This document shows, in pieces, positions 1 through 8,890 of a stretch of DNA of 64,000 nucleotides. A program made the translations under genes and the position numbers. Position 1 is the first letter of the stretch. Every line of letters starts with the position of its first letter. Where the stretch lies: contig DASRLO010000004.1 in the NCBI GenBank assembly GCA_035648415.1, forward strand, positions 1 to 64,000, given 5' to 3'. The DNA comes from DATARH01 sp035648415 (GTDB lineage: Bacteria > Pseudomonadota > Alphaproteobacteria > ATCC43930 > CGMCC-115725). The notes under the pieces are model-generated. The model was not told the DNA's origin. It did no database searches and saw only the letters and a list, made by a program, of their open reading frames with translations.

Positions 1-516
1 CAGAGTTGCGTGTCGCAACCCAACCCTACTCAGGATCGCCCCGGTGGCCGCTGACCGGCCTGCCTGCGCCAGACTCTTGGCGGTCGCTCCGGCGGGCCGG
101 TCAGCGGTCTCCTACACCATCACCAGGGACACGACCGCTCGCGCAGCGCGCATACGATGATTCAAGTCCGTGGGGCCAGCAAAAGAACATAACCATCATC
201 GGCTACGCTCTCATCCACGAGGTTACAGAACAGGGCGGCGATACGTGGCTAGAAGCCGGTTCCGGGCATGGCGGAGACGGCGCAGATGTTTTTGGGCAAA
301 CGGGAGGAATTGGAAATACACAAGCCGAGCAGTTCTTTCCGCCCGGCGTAGGCATTGCGCAGGGGCCAGTTGATAGTCCTAACCGCGCCCACATCGATCT
401 CTACGGCACATGCTCCAGTGGGCGGCAGCGCGCCATCGCGTCAATCTTTTACGCGAGTCGATGATGGAGTTTGTGACGACAAATTTAAGACTGACCCACT
501 AACGAATTTCCGCACT
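1..516. other. gene-free left edge
   Basis: No convincing gene is seen before the stop codon of the first gene. Frames on both strands here lack recognisable domains and ribosome binding sites. The minus strand between about 150 and 400 gives protein-like stretches broken by stops and frame changes, so a decayed gene is possible, but no family could be named. A hairpin near the left end is listed separately. Confidence 0.4.
48..107. repeat. nested inverted repeat (hairpin)
   Basis: A 13-base perfect inverted repeat (CCGCTGACCGGCC at 48-60 and its complement at 95-107) encloses a second 5-base inverted repeat (CGCCA 67-71, TGGCG 78-82). No T-run follows on either strand, so a classical terminator is not supported. 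It may be a palindromic repeat unit or a structured RNA. Confidence 0.55.
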
Positions 517-1443
517 CTATTGGTGTATGGCGCGCCGGTTTTCGTAGACCTGGAGGTGGGCGTAGGCGGTGCGCAGCAGCGGCGTCGCCACGCCGAGCTC
601 GACCGCGCGGCGGCGCATGTCGCCGACGACCCACTCCGCCTCGGTGCGCGCGCCGTGCGCCAGATCGTGGTGCATCGAGGCGTTGTTGACGCTGCCCTTC
701 TCGGTCAGCATTTTCGCGATGTTGTCGCAATACGCCTCGCGCGGCGCATAGCCGGAAGCGGCGGCGACCGCGCGGTTCTCGGCGAACAGCCGCAGCGCCA
801 AATCCGCGCCGTCGGCGGTCGCGGCGATCTCGCCGATCGTGCCGCGCATCAGGCAGTTCATCCCGGCCATCGTCGTGATCATCACGAACTTTTCCCACAT
901 ATCGAGCATCACGTTCTCGCTCGGCGGGGCGGAGACCTTGCTGTTCTCGAACTCGGCGGAAATCGCCCGCGCCCGCTCGCTGACGCCGCCTTGCCGCTCG
1001 CCGAAGGCGATGCCGGAGAGCTGGTTGTGGTGGCGGATGCTGCCGTCGGGTTGCAGGCTGGCGCCGACATAGGCGACGCCGCCCAGCACGGCTTCCGGCC
1101 CGAACGCGGCGGCGAGCCGGTCGAGATGCACGAGCCCGTTCAGCATCGGCAAGACCGCGCTGCCGGCGCCGACCGCCGGGCGGATCGCGGCGATCGCCTG
1201 GTCCAGGTCGTAATGCTTCGCGGTCAGCAGGATGAGGTCGTAAGGACCGTCGAGCCGCTCGGCGGTGGCAAGTTGCGGCTTGACGGTGAAGTCGCCGAGC
1301 GGGCTCGCCACCCGCAGCCCCCGCCCGGCGAGCAGCGCCGCGCGCGCCGGACGGACGAGAAAGGTGACGTCGCGGCCGGTCTCGGCGAGCCGCCCGCCGA
1401 AATAACCGCCGACCGCGCCGGCGCCCAGAACGAGGATGCGCAC
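517..1443 (-). CDS. 2-dehydropantoate 2-reductase family protein
   Basis: A 308-residue protein of the ApbA/PanE family. The N-terminus MRILVLGAGAVGGYFGGRL is the Rossmann GxGxxG nucleotide-binding motif of this family. A region near residues 70-105 (LTAKHYDLDQAI, then VLPMLNGL) matches the ketopantoate-reductase core, and the C-terminal half is the all-helical domain. PanE reduces ketopantoate to pantoate with NADPH in pantothenate synthesis; many paralogues act on other 2-oxo acids, and no pantothenate genes lie nearby, so the exact substrate is open. Ten bases separate its start from the end of the upstream S41 protease gene on the same strand, so the two are probably co-transcribed. Confidence 0.88.
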   Translation of the reverse strand: MRILVLGAGAVGGYFGGRLAETGRDVTFLVRPARAALLAGRGLRVASPLGDFTVKPQLATAERLDGPYDLILLTAKHYDLDQAIAAIRPAVGAGSAVLPMLNGLVHLDRLAAAFGPEAVLGGVAYVGASLQPDGSIRHHNQLSGIAFGERQGGVSERARAISAEFENSKVSAPPSENVMLDMWEKFVMITTMAGMNCLMRGTIGEIAATADGADLALRLFAENRAVAAASGYAPREAYCDNIAKMLTEKGSVNNASMHHDLAHGARTEAEWVVGDMRRRAVELGVATPLLRTAYAHLQVYENRRAIHQ

Positions 1444-1453
1444 CGGTCGCGCC

Positions 1454-2932
1454 CTAGCGGTTATTGCGCGCGGTGGCCAGCGCCAGGCCGTGCAGCATGT
1501 CGAGCGCCTGGGTCAGCTGCTCGTCCTCCGAGCCGCCGAGCTCGCCGGTGGCGACCGACGACGTCGTCTCCTTTGGCGTCGCCGCGGGCGTCGCGCCGGG
1601 CGGCGGGGCCGCGGCGTTCGGTTCGCTCGCCGGCGTTCCCGGCTTTGGCGCGGGGCTGGCCGGGTTCGAGCCCGGCACCACCGGGTCGGTGTTCTTCAGC
1701 GCGCCGCGCAGATCGGCCTCGTGCCGGCTCATGCCCGAAGCGAGCCGCTCGAGCTTGACCGGCGCGACGACCAGGTCGGGGTCGAGCCCCTTGCCCTGGA
1801 TCGCCCGGCCGCTCGGCGTCTGGAACCGCGCCGTGGTCAATTTGATCGCGCCGTTGCCGTTCAACGGGATCACCGTCGTGATCGCGCTCTCGCCAAAGGT
1901 CTTGGTGCCGACGAGAACGGCGCGGTGGTTGTCCTGCAGCGCCCCGGCGACGAGCTCGGCCTCGCTGGCGGTGCCGCCGTTGACCAGCGCGACGATCGGC
2001 AACCCATTGGCGATGTCGCCCGGCGTCGCGGCGAGGTGCTTGACGCTGCCGCTCTTGCGCCCCTTGACCAGGGCGATGTCGCCCTTGTCGATGAAATCGT
2101 CGGCCGCGTTCACCGCGACGTCGAAATCGCCGCCCGGATTGTTGCGCAGGTCGACGACGTAGCCGATCAGCTTGCTGTTACCTTGCTGGAGGTTCCGCAC
2201 GGCGGCGCTGAGCGCCGCCTGCGTCCCGCCATCGAACCCGGCGAGCCGGATGTAGCCGACATCGCCGCCCTCGACATGCGAGGTGACGGTGGGCCATTTG
2301 CCGGTGGCGCGCTTGACCTTGATCTCGGCCGGCTTGCCGTCGGCGCCGCGGGTGGTGAGCGTCACCTCGCTGTCGGCCGGGCCGCGCAGCTTGGCCTCGA
2401 TCTCGGCCAGGGTCAGGTCGAAGACCGGCTCCTTGTCGATCGCGAAGATCGCTTCGCCCGGCTTGATCCCGGTCGCGGCGGACGGCGAACCGTCGCGCGG
2501 CGAGACCACCTTGAGCTGCCCGGACTGGATCGTGACGACGAGGCCGATCGACCCGGTTTGCGGGTCGGACGGGGTTTGCTGCGCCTTGTACTCGTCCTCG
2601 CTCAGATAGGCCGAGCCGGGGTCGAGGCTGGCGAGCATGCCGGTAATCGCGGTCTCGATCAGCCGGCGGTCTCCCACCGGCTCGACCGCGTCCTGGCGGA
2701 TCCGCTCGAACGCCTCGCCGAACAGGTTGAGCTGCTCGTAGACGCTGCTCTTGCTGTTGGCGACAGCAGCGGGGCCCGGAGCGACAGCGGGGCCCGGCGC
2801 GGGAACGGGCGCCGGCGCCGCGGGGGCCGGGTTCGGCGCGGGGCTGGGGGCGGATTTGTTTTGCGAAAACGCGACCGCCGGCGCGAGCAGCGCGAGCAGC
2901 ACAAGCGTCGGCACCCATTTGCGCATGCGCAT
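1454..2932 (-). CDS. S41-family carboxy-terminal processing protease
   Basis: A 492-residue exported serine protease of the CtpA/Prc type. The N-terminus has a signal peptide (VPTLVLLALLAPAVAFSQ) followed by a proline/alanine-rich linker. A PDZ domain occupies roughly residues 130-215, then the S41 domain with DLRNNPGGDF, the catalytic serine in GGTASEAE and the catalytic lysine in GTKTFGE. The C-terminal 100 residues are another low-complexity Pro/Ala tail. Such proteases cleave periplasmic proteins at their C-termini, including peptidoglycan hydrolases. The start ATG is preceded by GGAGAAG. The product should be periplasmic. Confidence 0.9.
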   Translation of the reverse strand: MRMRKWVPTLVLLALLAPAVAFSQNKSAPSPAPNPAPAAPAPVPAPGPAVAPGPAAVANSKSSVYEQLNLFGEAFERIRQDAVEPVGDRRLIETAITGMLASLDPGSAYLSEDEYKAQQTPSDPQTGSIGLVVTIQSGQLKVVSPRDGSPSAATGIKPGEAIFAIDKEPVFDLTLAEIEAKLRGPADSEVTLTTRGADGKPAEIKVKRATGKWPTVTSHVEGGDVGYIRLAGFDGGTQAALSAAVRNLQQGNSKLIGYVVDLRNNPGGDFDVAVNAADDFIDKGDIALVKGRKSGSVKHLAATPGDIANGLPIVALVNGGTASEAELVAGALQDNHRAVLVGTKTFGESAITTVIPLNGNGAIKLTTARFQTPSGRAIQGKGLDPDLVVAPVKLERLASGMSRHEADLRGALKNTDPVVPGSNPASPAPKPGTPASEPNAAAPPPGATPAATPKETTSSVATGELGGSEDEQLTQALDMLHGLALATARNNR

Positions 2933-3201
2933 CTCTTCTCCAAGAAAAGCGCCCGCACACTATTCGAGATGCCGGGATTTGCAATGGCCCACGCGAACGC
3001 GGCGGGCAAACGGCGGCGTCGATTAAACCGAGGGTGAAGTCAACCCGGTCGGCGGCGCACCCTCGGTTGGGCCGGCCGCCGGCCTCGGCGCCCGCTCGCC
3101 GTTTTCTTGTTTCAGCGCGAGATCGGCAGCCGTGTGCGGAACGAGCATGCCATACGGGCGCCGCATCGACCGGAGAGGCCGAGATATCGTATTATGAAAC
3201 C

Positions 3202-3972
3202 ATGAGCGTCGTCGGCCGCATCCTCGTTGGCGCCCGCCACCTGTCGTTTGGCGGGCCGCTCGGTCATCTGCTCGCGCGGATCGCCGAGCATTTGCCGCAT
3301 TGGCATACGGCGACCGACCCCGACGGCCGGCCGGCCGACAACGGCCATGGCGACCCGCGCCGGCGCGTCACCTTCACGATCGCGGTCGTCGCGCTCGGCG
3401 CCAAGATGGCGAAGGCCGACGGCGAGGTGACGCGCGACGAGGTCGCCGCGTTCAACGAGGTGTTCAGCGTGCCGCCCGGCGAAGAGGCGCACATGCGCAT
3501 GATCTTCGACCTGGCGCGGCGCAGCGCCCACGGCTTCGAGAGCTACGCGCGGCAGGTTGGGCGCCTGTTCGCCGGTGACCGCGCGGTGCTCGAGGACCTG
3601 CTCGGCGGGTTGTTCCACATCGCGCTCGCCGACCACGCGCTGTGCGCCGCGGAAGACGCCTACCTGCGCGAGGTGGCGCGGCTCTTCGGCTTTGACGGCG
3701 CTGCCTATGCGCGCATCCGCGCGACCCATTGCGGCGCGCCGCCGGATGAAGACCCGCACGCGATCCTCGGCGTCGCCACGAGCGCCTCGTCGGAGGAGAT
3801 TCGCGTCGCCTACCGCCAGCTGGTGCGCGAGCACCACCCCGATGCGCTGATCTCGCAAGGCCTGCCGCCGGAAATCCTGCAGCGCGCCACCGCCCGGATC
3901 GCGCGGATCAACGCCGCGCACGATCGGCTGGTCAAAGTCGGCGCATCCTCAGGCATGAACAGATCGGCATGA
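3202..3972 (+). CDS. TerB/J-domain co-chaperone-like protein (DjlA-like)
   Basis: 256 residues if started at the ATG at 3202; the frame is open further upstream but that part does not look coding. Residues about 55-170 form a TerB-like helical domain (VALGAKMAKADGEVTRDE), and the C-terminus is a J domain (DPHAILGVATSASSEEI, then the HPD tripeptide in REHHPD). DjlA-type proteins combine these domains and stimulate DnaK. Unlike E. coli DjlA, no clear N-terminal membrane helix is seen, so this is probably a cytoplasmic or loosely attached relative. It is followed after ten bases by the amidase gene on the same strand. Confidence 0.85.
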   Translation: MSVVGRILVGARHLSFGGPLGHLLARIAEHLPHWHTATDPDGRPADNGHGDPRRRVTFTIAVVALGAKMAKADGEVTRDEVAAFNEVFSVPPGEEAHMRMIFDLARRSAHGFESYARQVGRLFAGDRAVLEDLLGGLFHIALADHALCAAEDAYLREVARLFGFDGAAYARIRATHCGAPPDEDPHAILGVATSASSEEIRVAYRQLVREHHPDALISQGLPPEILQRATARIARINAAHDRLVKVGASSGMNRSA

Positions 3973-3982
3973 AGCGACCGAC

Positions 3983-4777
3983 ATGAGCGGGCTGGCGATC
4001 CGCGAGCGAGAATCGTCGAACCACGACAGCCGCGGCGAGGTCGTCGGCGGGACGCCGCGCATCGACACGCTGGTGCTGCACTATACCGGCATGCGGAGCG
4101 CTGCGGCGGCTCTCGACCGGCTGTGCGACCCCGCGGCGCGGGTGAGCTCGCACTATGTCGTCGAGGAGGACGGAACGGTATGGCGGCTGGTGCCCGAGGA
4201 GCGCCGCGCCTGGCATGCCGGGATATCGTATTGGATGGGCGAGACCACGCTCAACACGGTCTCGATCGGCGTCGAGATCGTCAATCCCGGCCACGAATGG
4301 GGCTATCGCCCGTTCCTCGAGGCGCAGATGCAGGCGGTCGAGGCGCTGTGCCGCGACATCGTCGCGCGCCGCCGCATCCCGTCCTACCGGGTTGTCGGCC
4401 ATTCCGACATCGCCCCGACCCGCAAGGCCGACCCCGGTGAATTGTTCGACTGGCCGCGCCTCGCCCGCGCCGGGATCGGGTTATGGCCGGAGCCGATGCC
4501 CGAGACACGCCGGCGCCGCGGGCGTGGAGTTGGCGTCGTCGAGCGGGCGAGCGCCCTCGCCGACCTCGCGCGGACCGGCTATTGCGTCGAGGCGGGTGTC
4601 GAGGCGGCGTCCCTCGCCGCGTTCCAGCGGCGCTACCGGCCGGAGCGCTGGGACGGCAAGCTCGACGGCGAGACCGCCGGGCGCCTCTCCGAGGTGCGCG
4701 AGGTGGTCGAAGCGGTGCAGGCGGTCGAGGAGCTGGCGAAGCGCGCCCGGTTCCGCTGGGGCCGGCGGATGAATTAG
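3983..4777 (+). CDS. N-acetylmuramoyl-L-alanine amidase (Amidase_2)
   Basis: A 264-residue zinc amidase. The amidase_2 domain covers about residues 25-165: first zinc histidine in VLHYTGM, the SSHYVVEEDGTVWRLVPE segment, the WHAG motif, and a second histidine in VVGHSDIAPTRKADPG. Residues about 190-255 resemble a small peptidoglycan-binding domain (LAAFQRRYRPERWDGKLDGE). The enzyme cuts the bond between MurNAc and the stem peptide, as AmpD and AmiD do. No signal peptide is seen, which favours a cytoplasmic AmpD-like recycling role, although the extra binding domain is more AmiD-like. Confidence 0.88.
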   Translation: MSGLAIRERESSNHDSRGEVVGGTPRIDTLVLHYTGMRSAAAALDRLCDPAARVSSHYVVEEDGTVWRLVPEERRAWHAGISYWMGETTLNTVSIGVEIVNPGHEWGYRPFLEAQMQAVEALCRDIVARRRIPSYRVVGHSDIAPTRKADPGELFDWPRLARAGIGLWPEPMPETRRRRGRGVGVVERASALADLARTGYCVEAGVEAASLAAFQRRYRPERWDGKLDGETAGRLSEVREVVEAVQAVEELAKRARFRWGRRMN

Positions 4778-4919
4778 GGACGGCCTCCCGCTTCGCCAGC
4801 CGGTTTCATTGATTGTCACCATTAGCCGCGAAGATCGTGATCTCCGGTTTCCAGCCCTCCGGGAGTTCCGGCGGACCGACTGATTCCAGATCGAGCCGGA
4901 TGAACGACTTGAGGATCGA

Positions 4920-5771
4920 TTAAAAAGTCTGCGTATCACGCGCCCAATGAATGACGCCGTCGAAATCCTTGGCGAGCCAGTGCGTGAGATCAAGGGACGA
5001 ACGGCGGTTGATCCCGACGGGGCTATCGACTTGCGCGACGGCGATCCTATCGCCTCCGACCCATCGCGCGATATCTTCGGAAAACTCATGGGCGTAGTCG
5101 CGCCGCCCGTTCCAAACGGCCGCCCGGATGACTTTTCCAGCAGGCGTTGCAAAACGAAAGATCCAAGGGGAATCTTTCTGCGCGATGCCGGTTGCCGTGT
5201 AAAACATGGGCGGCGGCGGGCGGTCCAGAATTGCGGCTTTCTGCTCTCGTATTTTCCGGCGTTGGGCAACCGTCAACCGTTCGGCCTGCATTCCTTCCGG
5301 ATCAAAAAGCCGGATCGCGTCGGAATAGTATTTTTCCGCTGTTCCGGCGTCATAGACGTCGGAGTCCGGGAAGGCGAAGAGCAAAACCCGACCGGCGAAA
5401 CTGCGCAGGTGGCGTAGTACGATGTCCCAAGCAATGTCCTCATGAACAACCGGCACGACATGTAGTGCTGCGCCCGGCGCTTCCATCATCAAGCGGTCGA
5501 TCACCGCGATCCCGACCGCGCTAAACCCGGTCTCGTTTCCGAGGCAGAAGCCAACACAAAATGTCCGATCCCCGACCACGGCCCGGAACGCGTTCAAAAT
5601 TACCTGCGTCGCATCGGGTATTGTGTCGTCGCCCGTCAATTTGCGTATGCGCGCGCCATTGATCGAAGCAACCGGCGGGAGAAAATGCAGATCAATTCTG
5701 CCTCGGCAACTATCTGCGCGCGGCCAGGCCGATCTTTCCTGCTGTTCCCTTTTTCGCTTGGCTTCGCTCAT
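4920..5771 (-). CDS. unknown protein downstream of a TacT-like toxin
   Basis: 283 residues, starting at the ATG at 5771, which has GGAGAG seven bases upstream; a TTG fifteen bases further upstream is less likely. I do not recognise the family. The N-terminus is charged (SEAKRKREQQERS). The middle has hydrophobic strands alternating with charged loops (VGFCLGNETGFSAVGIAV, RVLLFAFPDSDVYD), suggesting a soluble alpha/beta protein; no membrane helix or signal peptide is seen. It lies just downstream of the GNAT toxin gene on the same strand, so it probably forms a three-gene transcript with the toxin and antitoxin. Confidence 0.7.
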   Translation of the reverse strand: MSEAKRKREQQERSAWPRADSCRGRIDLHFLPPVASINGARIRKLTGDDTIPDATQVILNAFRAVVGDRTFCVGFCLGNETGFSAVGIAVIDRLMMEAPGAALHVVPVVHEDIAWDIVLRHLRSFAGRVLLFAFPDSDVYDAGTAEKYYSDAIRLFDPEGMQAERLTVAQRRKIREQKAAILDRPPPPMFYTATGIAQKDSPWIFRFATPAGKVIRAAVWNGRRDYAHEFSEDIARWVGGDRIAVAQVDSPVGINRRSSLDLTHWLAKDFDGVIHWARDTQTF

Positions 5772-5788
5772 CGCGCGGCTCTCCAAAT

Positions 5789-6271
5789 CTAGCTGAAGGC
5801 TGCGACCACGGTTTCGATGGGGAGAAACAAGGTGCGGCTGTCCTTTGGATATTCGATGAACTCGGCGCAGCTTATATAAAAGCGCTTCGCCGCATCGTCC
5901 TTGGCATGGACCAGCACGGCCCCAATCCCGATGCTCTGAGAGGCAACCGCCACGCGGTGCAACGCTTCCGCGAGGATATCGGCCCCGAGTCCTTTGCCCG
6001 CATGGTCGCGACTCACGGCCAACCGCCCAATCACCGAAACTGGAATCGTGTCTGGCGCGTTGCGCCGTAGCTTGCCCGGAGCGGTCGCGCGGTCCACCGC
6101 ACCAGCTGAAATGCAGAAATAGGCGACTACTCGGTTGCCCTCACACACAACATAGGTGCGCGAGAAACGATTTTCGTTCTTCAGGGCCCGGTGCTGCAAC
6201 CAGCCGTTCAGAGCCGGCTCACCACAGTCGAAGCCCGAAAGGACATGCTCCGAAGTCAAGGGAACAGGCAC
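5789..6271 (-). CDS. GNAT-family toxin (TacT-like)
   Basis: A 160-residue GNAT acetyltransferase of the type found in TacA-TacT toxin-antitoxin pairs. Features seen: the N-terminal FDCGEPALNGWLQHRAL segment typical of this group, the acetyl-CoA loop SRDHAGKGLGADIL, and a late tyrosine in AKRFYISCAEF in the position used for catalysis. Family knowledge: these enzymes acetylate the amino group of charged tRNAs and stop translation. The DUF1778 antitoxin gene lies 36 bases upstream on the same strand, and an unknown gene follows downstream. Confidence 0.88.
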   Translation of the reverse strand: MPVPLTSEHVLSGFDCGEPALNGWLQHRALKNENRFSRTYVVCEGNRVVAYFCISAGAVDRATAPGKLRRNAPDTIPVSVIGRLAVSRDHAGKGLGADILAEALHRVAVASQSIGIGAVLVHAKDDAAKRFYISCAEFIEYPKDSRTLFLPIETVVAAFS

Positions 6272-6307
6272 CGAAAGGCGGGGTTTTGGAACGGCTCGGA
6301 TCGCCTT

Positions 6308-6649
6308 CTATCCCCGCCATGCCGGTATTCGGCGCAGTAAAGATCGTAGTTTCGGTCCGGGTGCGGGGGGATGGTCGAGCGCGTGCATGAAAGCGTCATA
6401 GCGCTCGGCATCAAGCACGAAGAGGCGCTGATCGAGCAGCACATCGATCGCCTGCCGCCGGGCACTCTCGATCATGAACTCGGTGCGGGTCTTACCAAGG
6501 ATCGCCGCCGCCTCGTCGATGAGCTGTCGGGTATTGGCCTCTATGCGAAGGTTGATGCTGCCCTTCGCATCGGTCGCCGAAGGGTGTTCTGCGACCGCAA
6601 CGAGTTCAGCGCCGTGCTCTTCCGACACCAGAGAACGGTCTTTTGACAT
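6308..6649 (-). CDS. DUF1778 antitoxin (TacA-like)
   Basis: 113 residues from the ATG at 6649; an in-frame GTG at 6676 would add nine residues and neither start has a strong ribosome site. The segment KGSINLRIEANTRQLIDEAA and the following helices form a ribbon-helix-helix DNA-binding domain of the DUF1778 family. The C-terminal tail (PKLRSLLRRIPAWRG) is the part that in this family wraps and inhibits the acetyltransferase. It sits directly upstream of the GNAT gene, the canonical antitoxin-first order, and probably represses its own promoter. Confidence 0.88.
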   Translation of the reverse strand: MSKDRSLVSEEHGAELVAVAEHPSATDAKGSINLRIEANTRQLIDEAAAILGKTRTEFMIESARRQAIDVLLDQRLFVLDAERYDAFMHALDHPPAPGPKLRSLLRRIPAWRG

Positions 6650-6734
6650 CCGCGGGATATGCTTCTTTGTATCCACAATGTCAATACGCTTGCCCGCCCT
6701 TTCCCCAAAAGGCGGAGAGGTTCGGCGTTCGCCG

Positions 6735-7139
6735 TTAGTTCATCCTTCCCGACGCCGGATGCGGGCCGGTCGGGCGGCGGGCGGCGAGTTGCCCGGCTTG
6801 ATGGTGCGCCAGCCGCCAGCCGCCGTCCTCGCGCACGAACCAGTTGCTGGCGATGAGGGTGCCGCCGTCGAACTCCTCCTCGCAGACCACCAGCGCCGTG
6901 TCGCCATAAAGAAACACCCGCTCGTCATAGCAGGCGATGCGCGGCGAAGCGGGGTTCGAAAGGATGCCGCGCCAGCTTTCCAGCACCGCGTCGCGGTCGG
7001 CGAGCGGCGGCCAGCCGGGATGGACGCAGGCGACCGGCGCGCGCCGCGCCCACAGCGCCTCCATCGCCTCCACGTCGCGCGTCGTGAACGCGCGGTAGAA
7101 TTCGAGATTGGCGGCGAGCACGGCGTCGCTGTCGTTCAT
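6735..7139 (-). CDS. NTF2-like / SnoaL-like protein
   Basis: A 134-residue single-domain protein of the NTF2-like superfamily (SnoaL_3-like). The pattern of an N-terminal helix (LAANLEFYRAFTTRDVEAME), the CVHPGWPPLADRDAVLESW segment and the C-terminal strands (ASNWFVREDGGWRLAHHQAG) is characteristic. Members are small ligand-binding or ketosteroid-isomerase-like proteins; the substrate is unknown. It has no obvious operon partner, lying between the toxin-antitoxin unit and the response regulator. Confidence 0.82.
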   Translation of the reverse strand: MNDSDAVLAANLEFYRAFTTRDVEAMEALWARRAPVACVHPGWPPLADRDAVLESWRGILSNPASPRIACYDERVFLYGDTALVVCEEEFDGGTLIASNWFVREDGGWRLAHHQAGQLAARRPTGPHPASGRMN

Positions 7140-7225
7140 CGTCGTCTCCGCATCGGCGGCCGAGCATAGCGCCAGCTCGGCGAAGTTGCGCGCGCTCGAA
7201 CGGGATTCTTTAGTCTAAAGGTCGG

Positions 7226-7951
7226 CTACTCGTCCTCGATCGGCGGCGTGAAGATGTAGCCGCCGCCGCGCACCGTCTTGATCATCGTCGGGTTTTTCGG
7301 GTCTTCCTCGAGCTTGCGGCGCAGCCGGCCGACCTGGACGTCGATCGTGCGGTCGAATGGGCCGGCCTCGCGGTGCCGCGACAGATCGAGCAGCCGGTCG
7401 CGCGACAGCACCTGGTTGGCGTGGTTGACAAAGGCCGCCAGCAGCTCGAACTCGCCGGTCGTCAGCCTCACCTCTTCGCCCGCCGACGACAGCAGCTCGC
7501 GGCTGGCCAGGTCGAGGCTCCAGCCGGCAAAGCGGATGCGGGCGCGGGATTCCCCCGCCTTGTCGCCGCCCCCGCCGCGGGTCGACCCGCGGCGCAGCAC
7601 GCTGCGCACCCGCGCCAGCAATTCGCGCAGGTGAAACGGCTTCGACAGATAGTCGTCGGCGCCCATTTCGAGACCGATGATGCGGTCCACGATCTCACCC
7701 CGGCCGGTCAGCATGATGATCCCGATATCCGATTGGCTGCGCAGCTCGCGAGCGAGCTGCAACCCATCCTCGCCACGCAGCACCAGATCGAGGATGACGA
7801 GATCGATCGGGCCGCGCGCCATCTCCTCGCGCAGCCCGGCGCCGTCGTTGGCGGTCGAGACTCGGAAGCCCTCGTCCGACAAATATTCGCGGACCAGGTC
7901 GCAAATCTCTTGCTGATCGTCGACGACCAGGATGTGGCCGCTTTCATTCAT
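7226..7951 (-). CDS. OmpR-family DNA-binding response regulator
   Basis: 241 residues. The receiver domain has the acidic pair after HILVVDD, the phospho-acceptor aspartate in LVILDLVLRGEDG, and the conserved lysine in DYLSKPFHLREL. The C-terminal winged helix has the RTIDVQVGRLRRKLEEDP recognition region and the VRGGGYIF wing. No histidine kinase gene lies beside it, so its partner must be elsewhere. It is transcribed away from the ECF sigma factor gene, with about 190 bases between the two starts that should hold both promoters. Confidence 0.93.
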   Translation of the reverse strand: MNESGHILVVDDQQEICDLVREYLSDEGFRVSTANDGAGLREEMARGPIDLVILDLVLRGEDGLQLARELRSQSDIGIIMLTGRGEIVDRIIGLEMGADDYLSKPFHLRELLARVRSVLRRGSTRGGGGDKAGESRARIRFAGWSLDLASRELLSSAGEEVRLTTGEFELLAAFVNHANQVLSRDRLLDLSRHREAGPFDRTIDVQVGRLRRKLEEDPKNPTMIKTVRGGGYIFTPPIEDE

Positions 7952-8141
7952 TGTCCGCTACCGAACCCAACCGCTGAAGTCGCAAGCAAAGTCACACCCA
8001 CTTTACCAGTTTGCCGACACATTCGGTTACAATTACTTACAAAAAGACGCTCGCTTGTCATCATCGGGTTGCCGGCGCTCGGTAGATTTCACCCCGTTCC
8101 GGATCGGCATCCGCCGGTCGCAAAAAAACGGGAGAAGCCAA

Positions 8142-8750
8142 GTGGCCGAGCTCCGAGACAGAATTGAAGCCGAAATTCCCCGCCTGCGTCGGTACGCCCG
8201 GGCGCTGACCCGCGATGTCGTCGCGGCGGATGACCTCGTCCAGGATTGCCTCGTCCGCGGGCTCGCGAAATTGCACCTGTGGAAGGAAGGCACCGATCTG
8301 CGGGCGTGGCTCTTCACCATCCTGCATAACCAATATGTCAACCAGGTTCGCCGGGCGGTGCGCGAAGGCGCCGCGGTATCCGTCAGCGAGACCGAACCGT
8401 CCCTCACCCGCGCCGCGGATCAAGGCAAGCGTCTCGAGCTGCGCGACCTCGATCGCGCGCTGGCCCGGTTGCCCGAAGAGCAGCGCGTCGTAATCCTCCT
8501 GGTCGGCCTCGAGGGCATGCGTTACGAGGCGGTCGCCGATGTCATCGGGGTCCCGGTAGGCACCGTGCGCTCCCGTCTGTCGCGCGGCCGCGAGGCGCTG
8601 CGCCGGCTGATGGGCATCGTCGCCGACCGTCAGGCCGAGGTGGCGATGGCGCGTCCGTCGCCGCGCCGGGTGAGCCCGGACGGTTCGGTGCGCGCCGGGT
8701 TCCGGCCCGTCGCGATCGAAGACCGGCGTTCGCCGCACCAAGCGGCCTAA
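8142..8750 (+). CDS. ECF-type RNA polymerase sigma factor
   Basis: 202 residues from the GTG at 8142, chosen because GGAGAA lies five bases upstream and the sigma-2 domain begins within 20 residues. Region 2 is seen in RYARALTRDVVAADDLVQD with TDLRAWLFTILHNQYVNQ. Region 4 is seen in LPEEQRVVILLVGLEGMRY with the helix-turn-helix PVGTVRSRLSRGREALRR. The C-terminal tail of about 35 residues is basic. No anti-sigma factor gene is adjacent, and PhyR/NepR are absent, so this is not an EcfG locus as far as the window shows. A strong terminator follows. Confidence 0.9.
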   Translation: MAELRDRIEAEIPRLRRYARALTRDVVAADDLVQDCLVRGLAKLHLWKEGTDLRAWLFTILHNQYVNQVRRAVREGAAVSVSETEPSLTRAADQGKRLELRDLDRALARLPEEQRVVILLVGLEGMRYEAVADVIGVPVGTVRSRLSRGREALRRLMGIVADRQAEVAMARPSPRRVSPDGSVRAGFRPVAIEDRRSPHQAA

Positions 8751-8778
8751 CACCAACCCCGCCGCTCGCGGCGGGCAA

Positions 8779-8815
8779 AGCGGGAACCGGAACTCCTCCG
8801 GTTCCCGCTTTTTGT
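8779..8815 (+). terminator. rho-independent terminator of the sigma factor gene
   Basis: A perfect 12-base stem (AGCGGGAACCGG at 8779-8790 with its complement at 8798-8809), a seven-base loop, and TTTTTGTTT directly after. It lies about 30 bases past the sigma factor stop codon. Confidence 0.9.
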
Positions 8816-8890
8816 TTCCCGACGACCCACCGGTTCGGCCGACGCGCCGGTTGACGGCAACTCGGCAAGTAAGCCCGCTTGAAACGGCGA

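Noticed and set aside
355..1758. A plus-strand open frame across the dehydropantoate reductase gene
   Set aside because: Antisense to a conserved Rossmann-fold enzyme and without family features.
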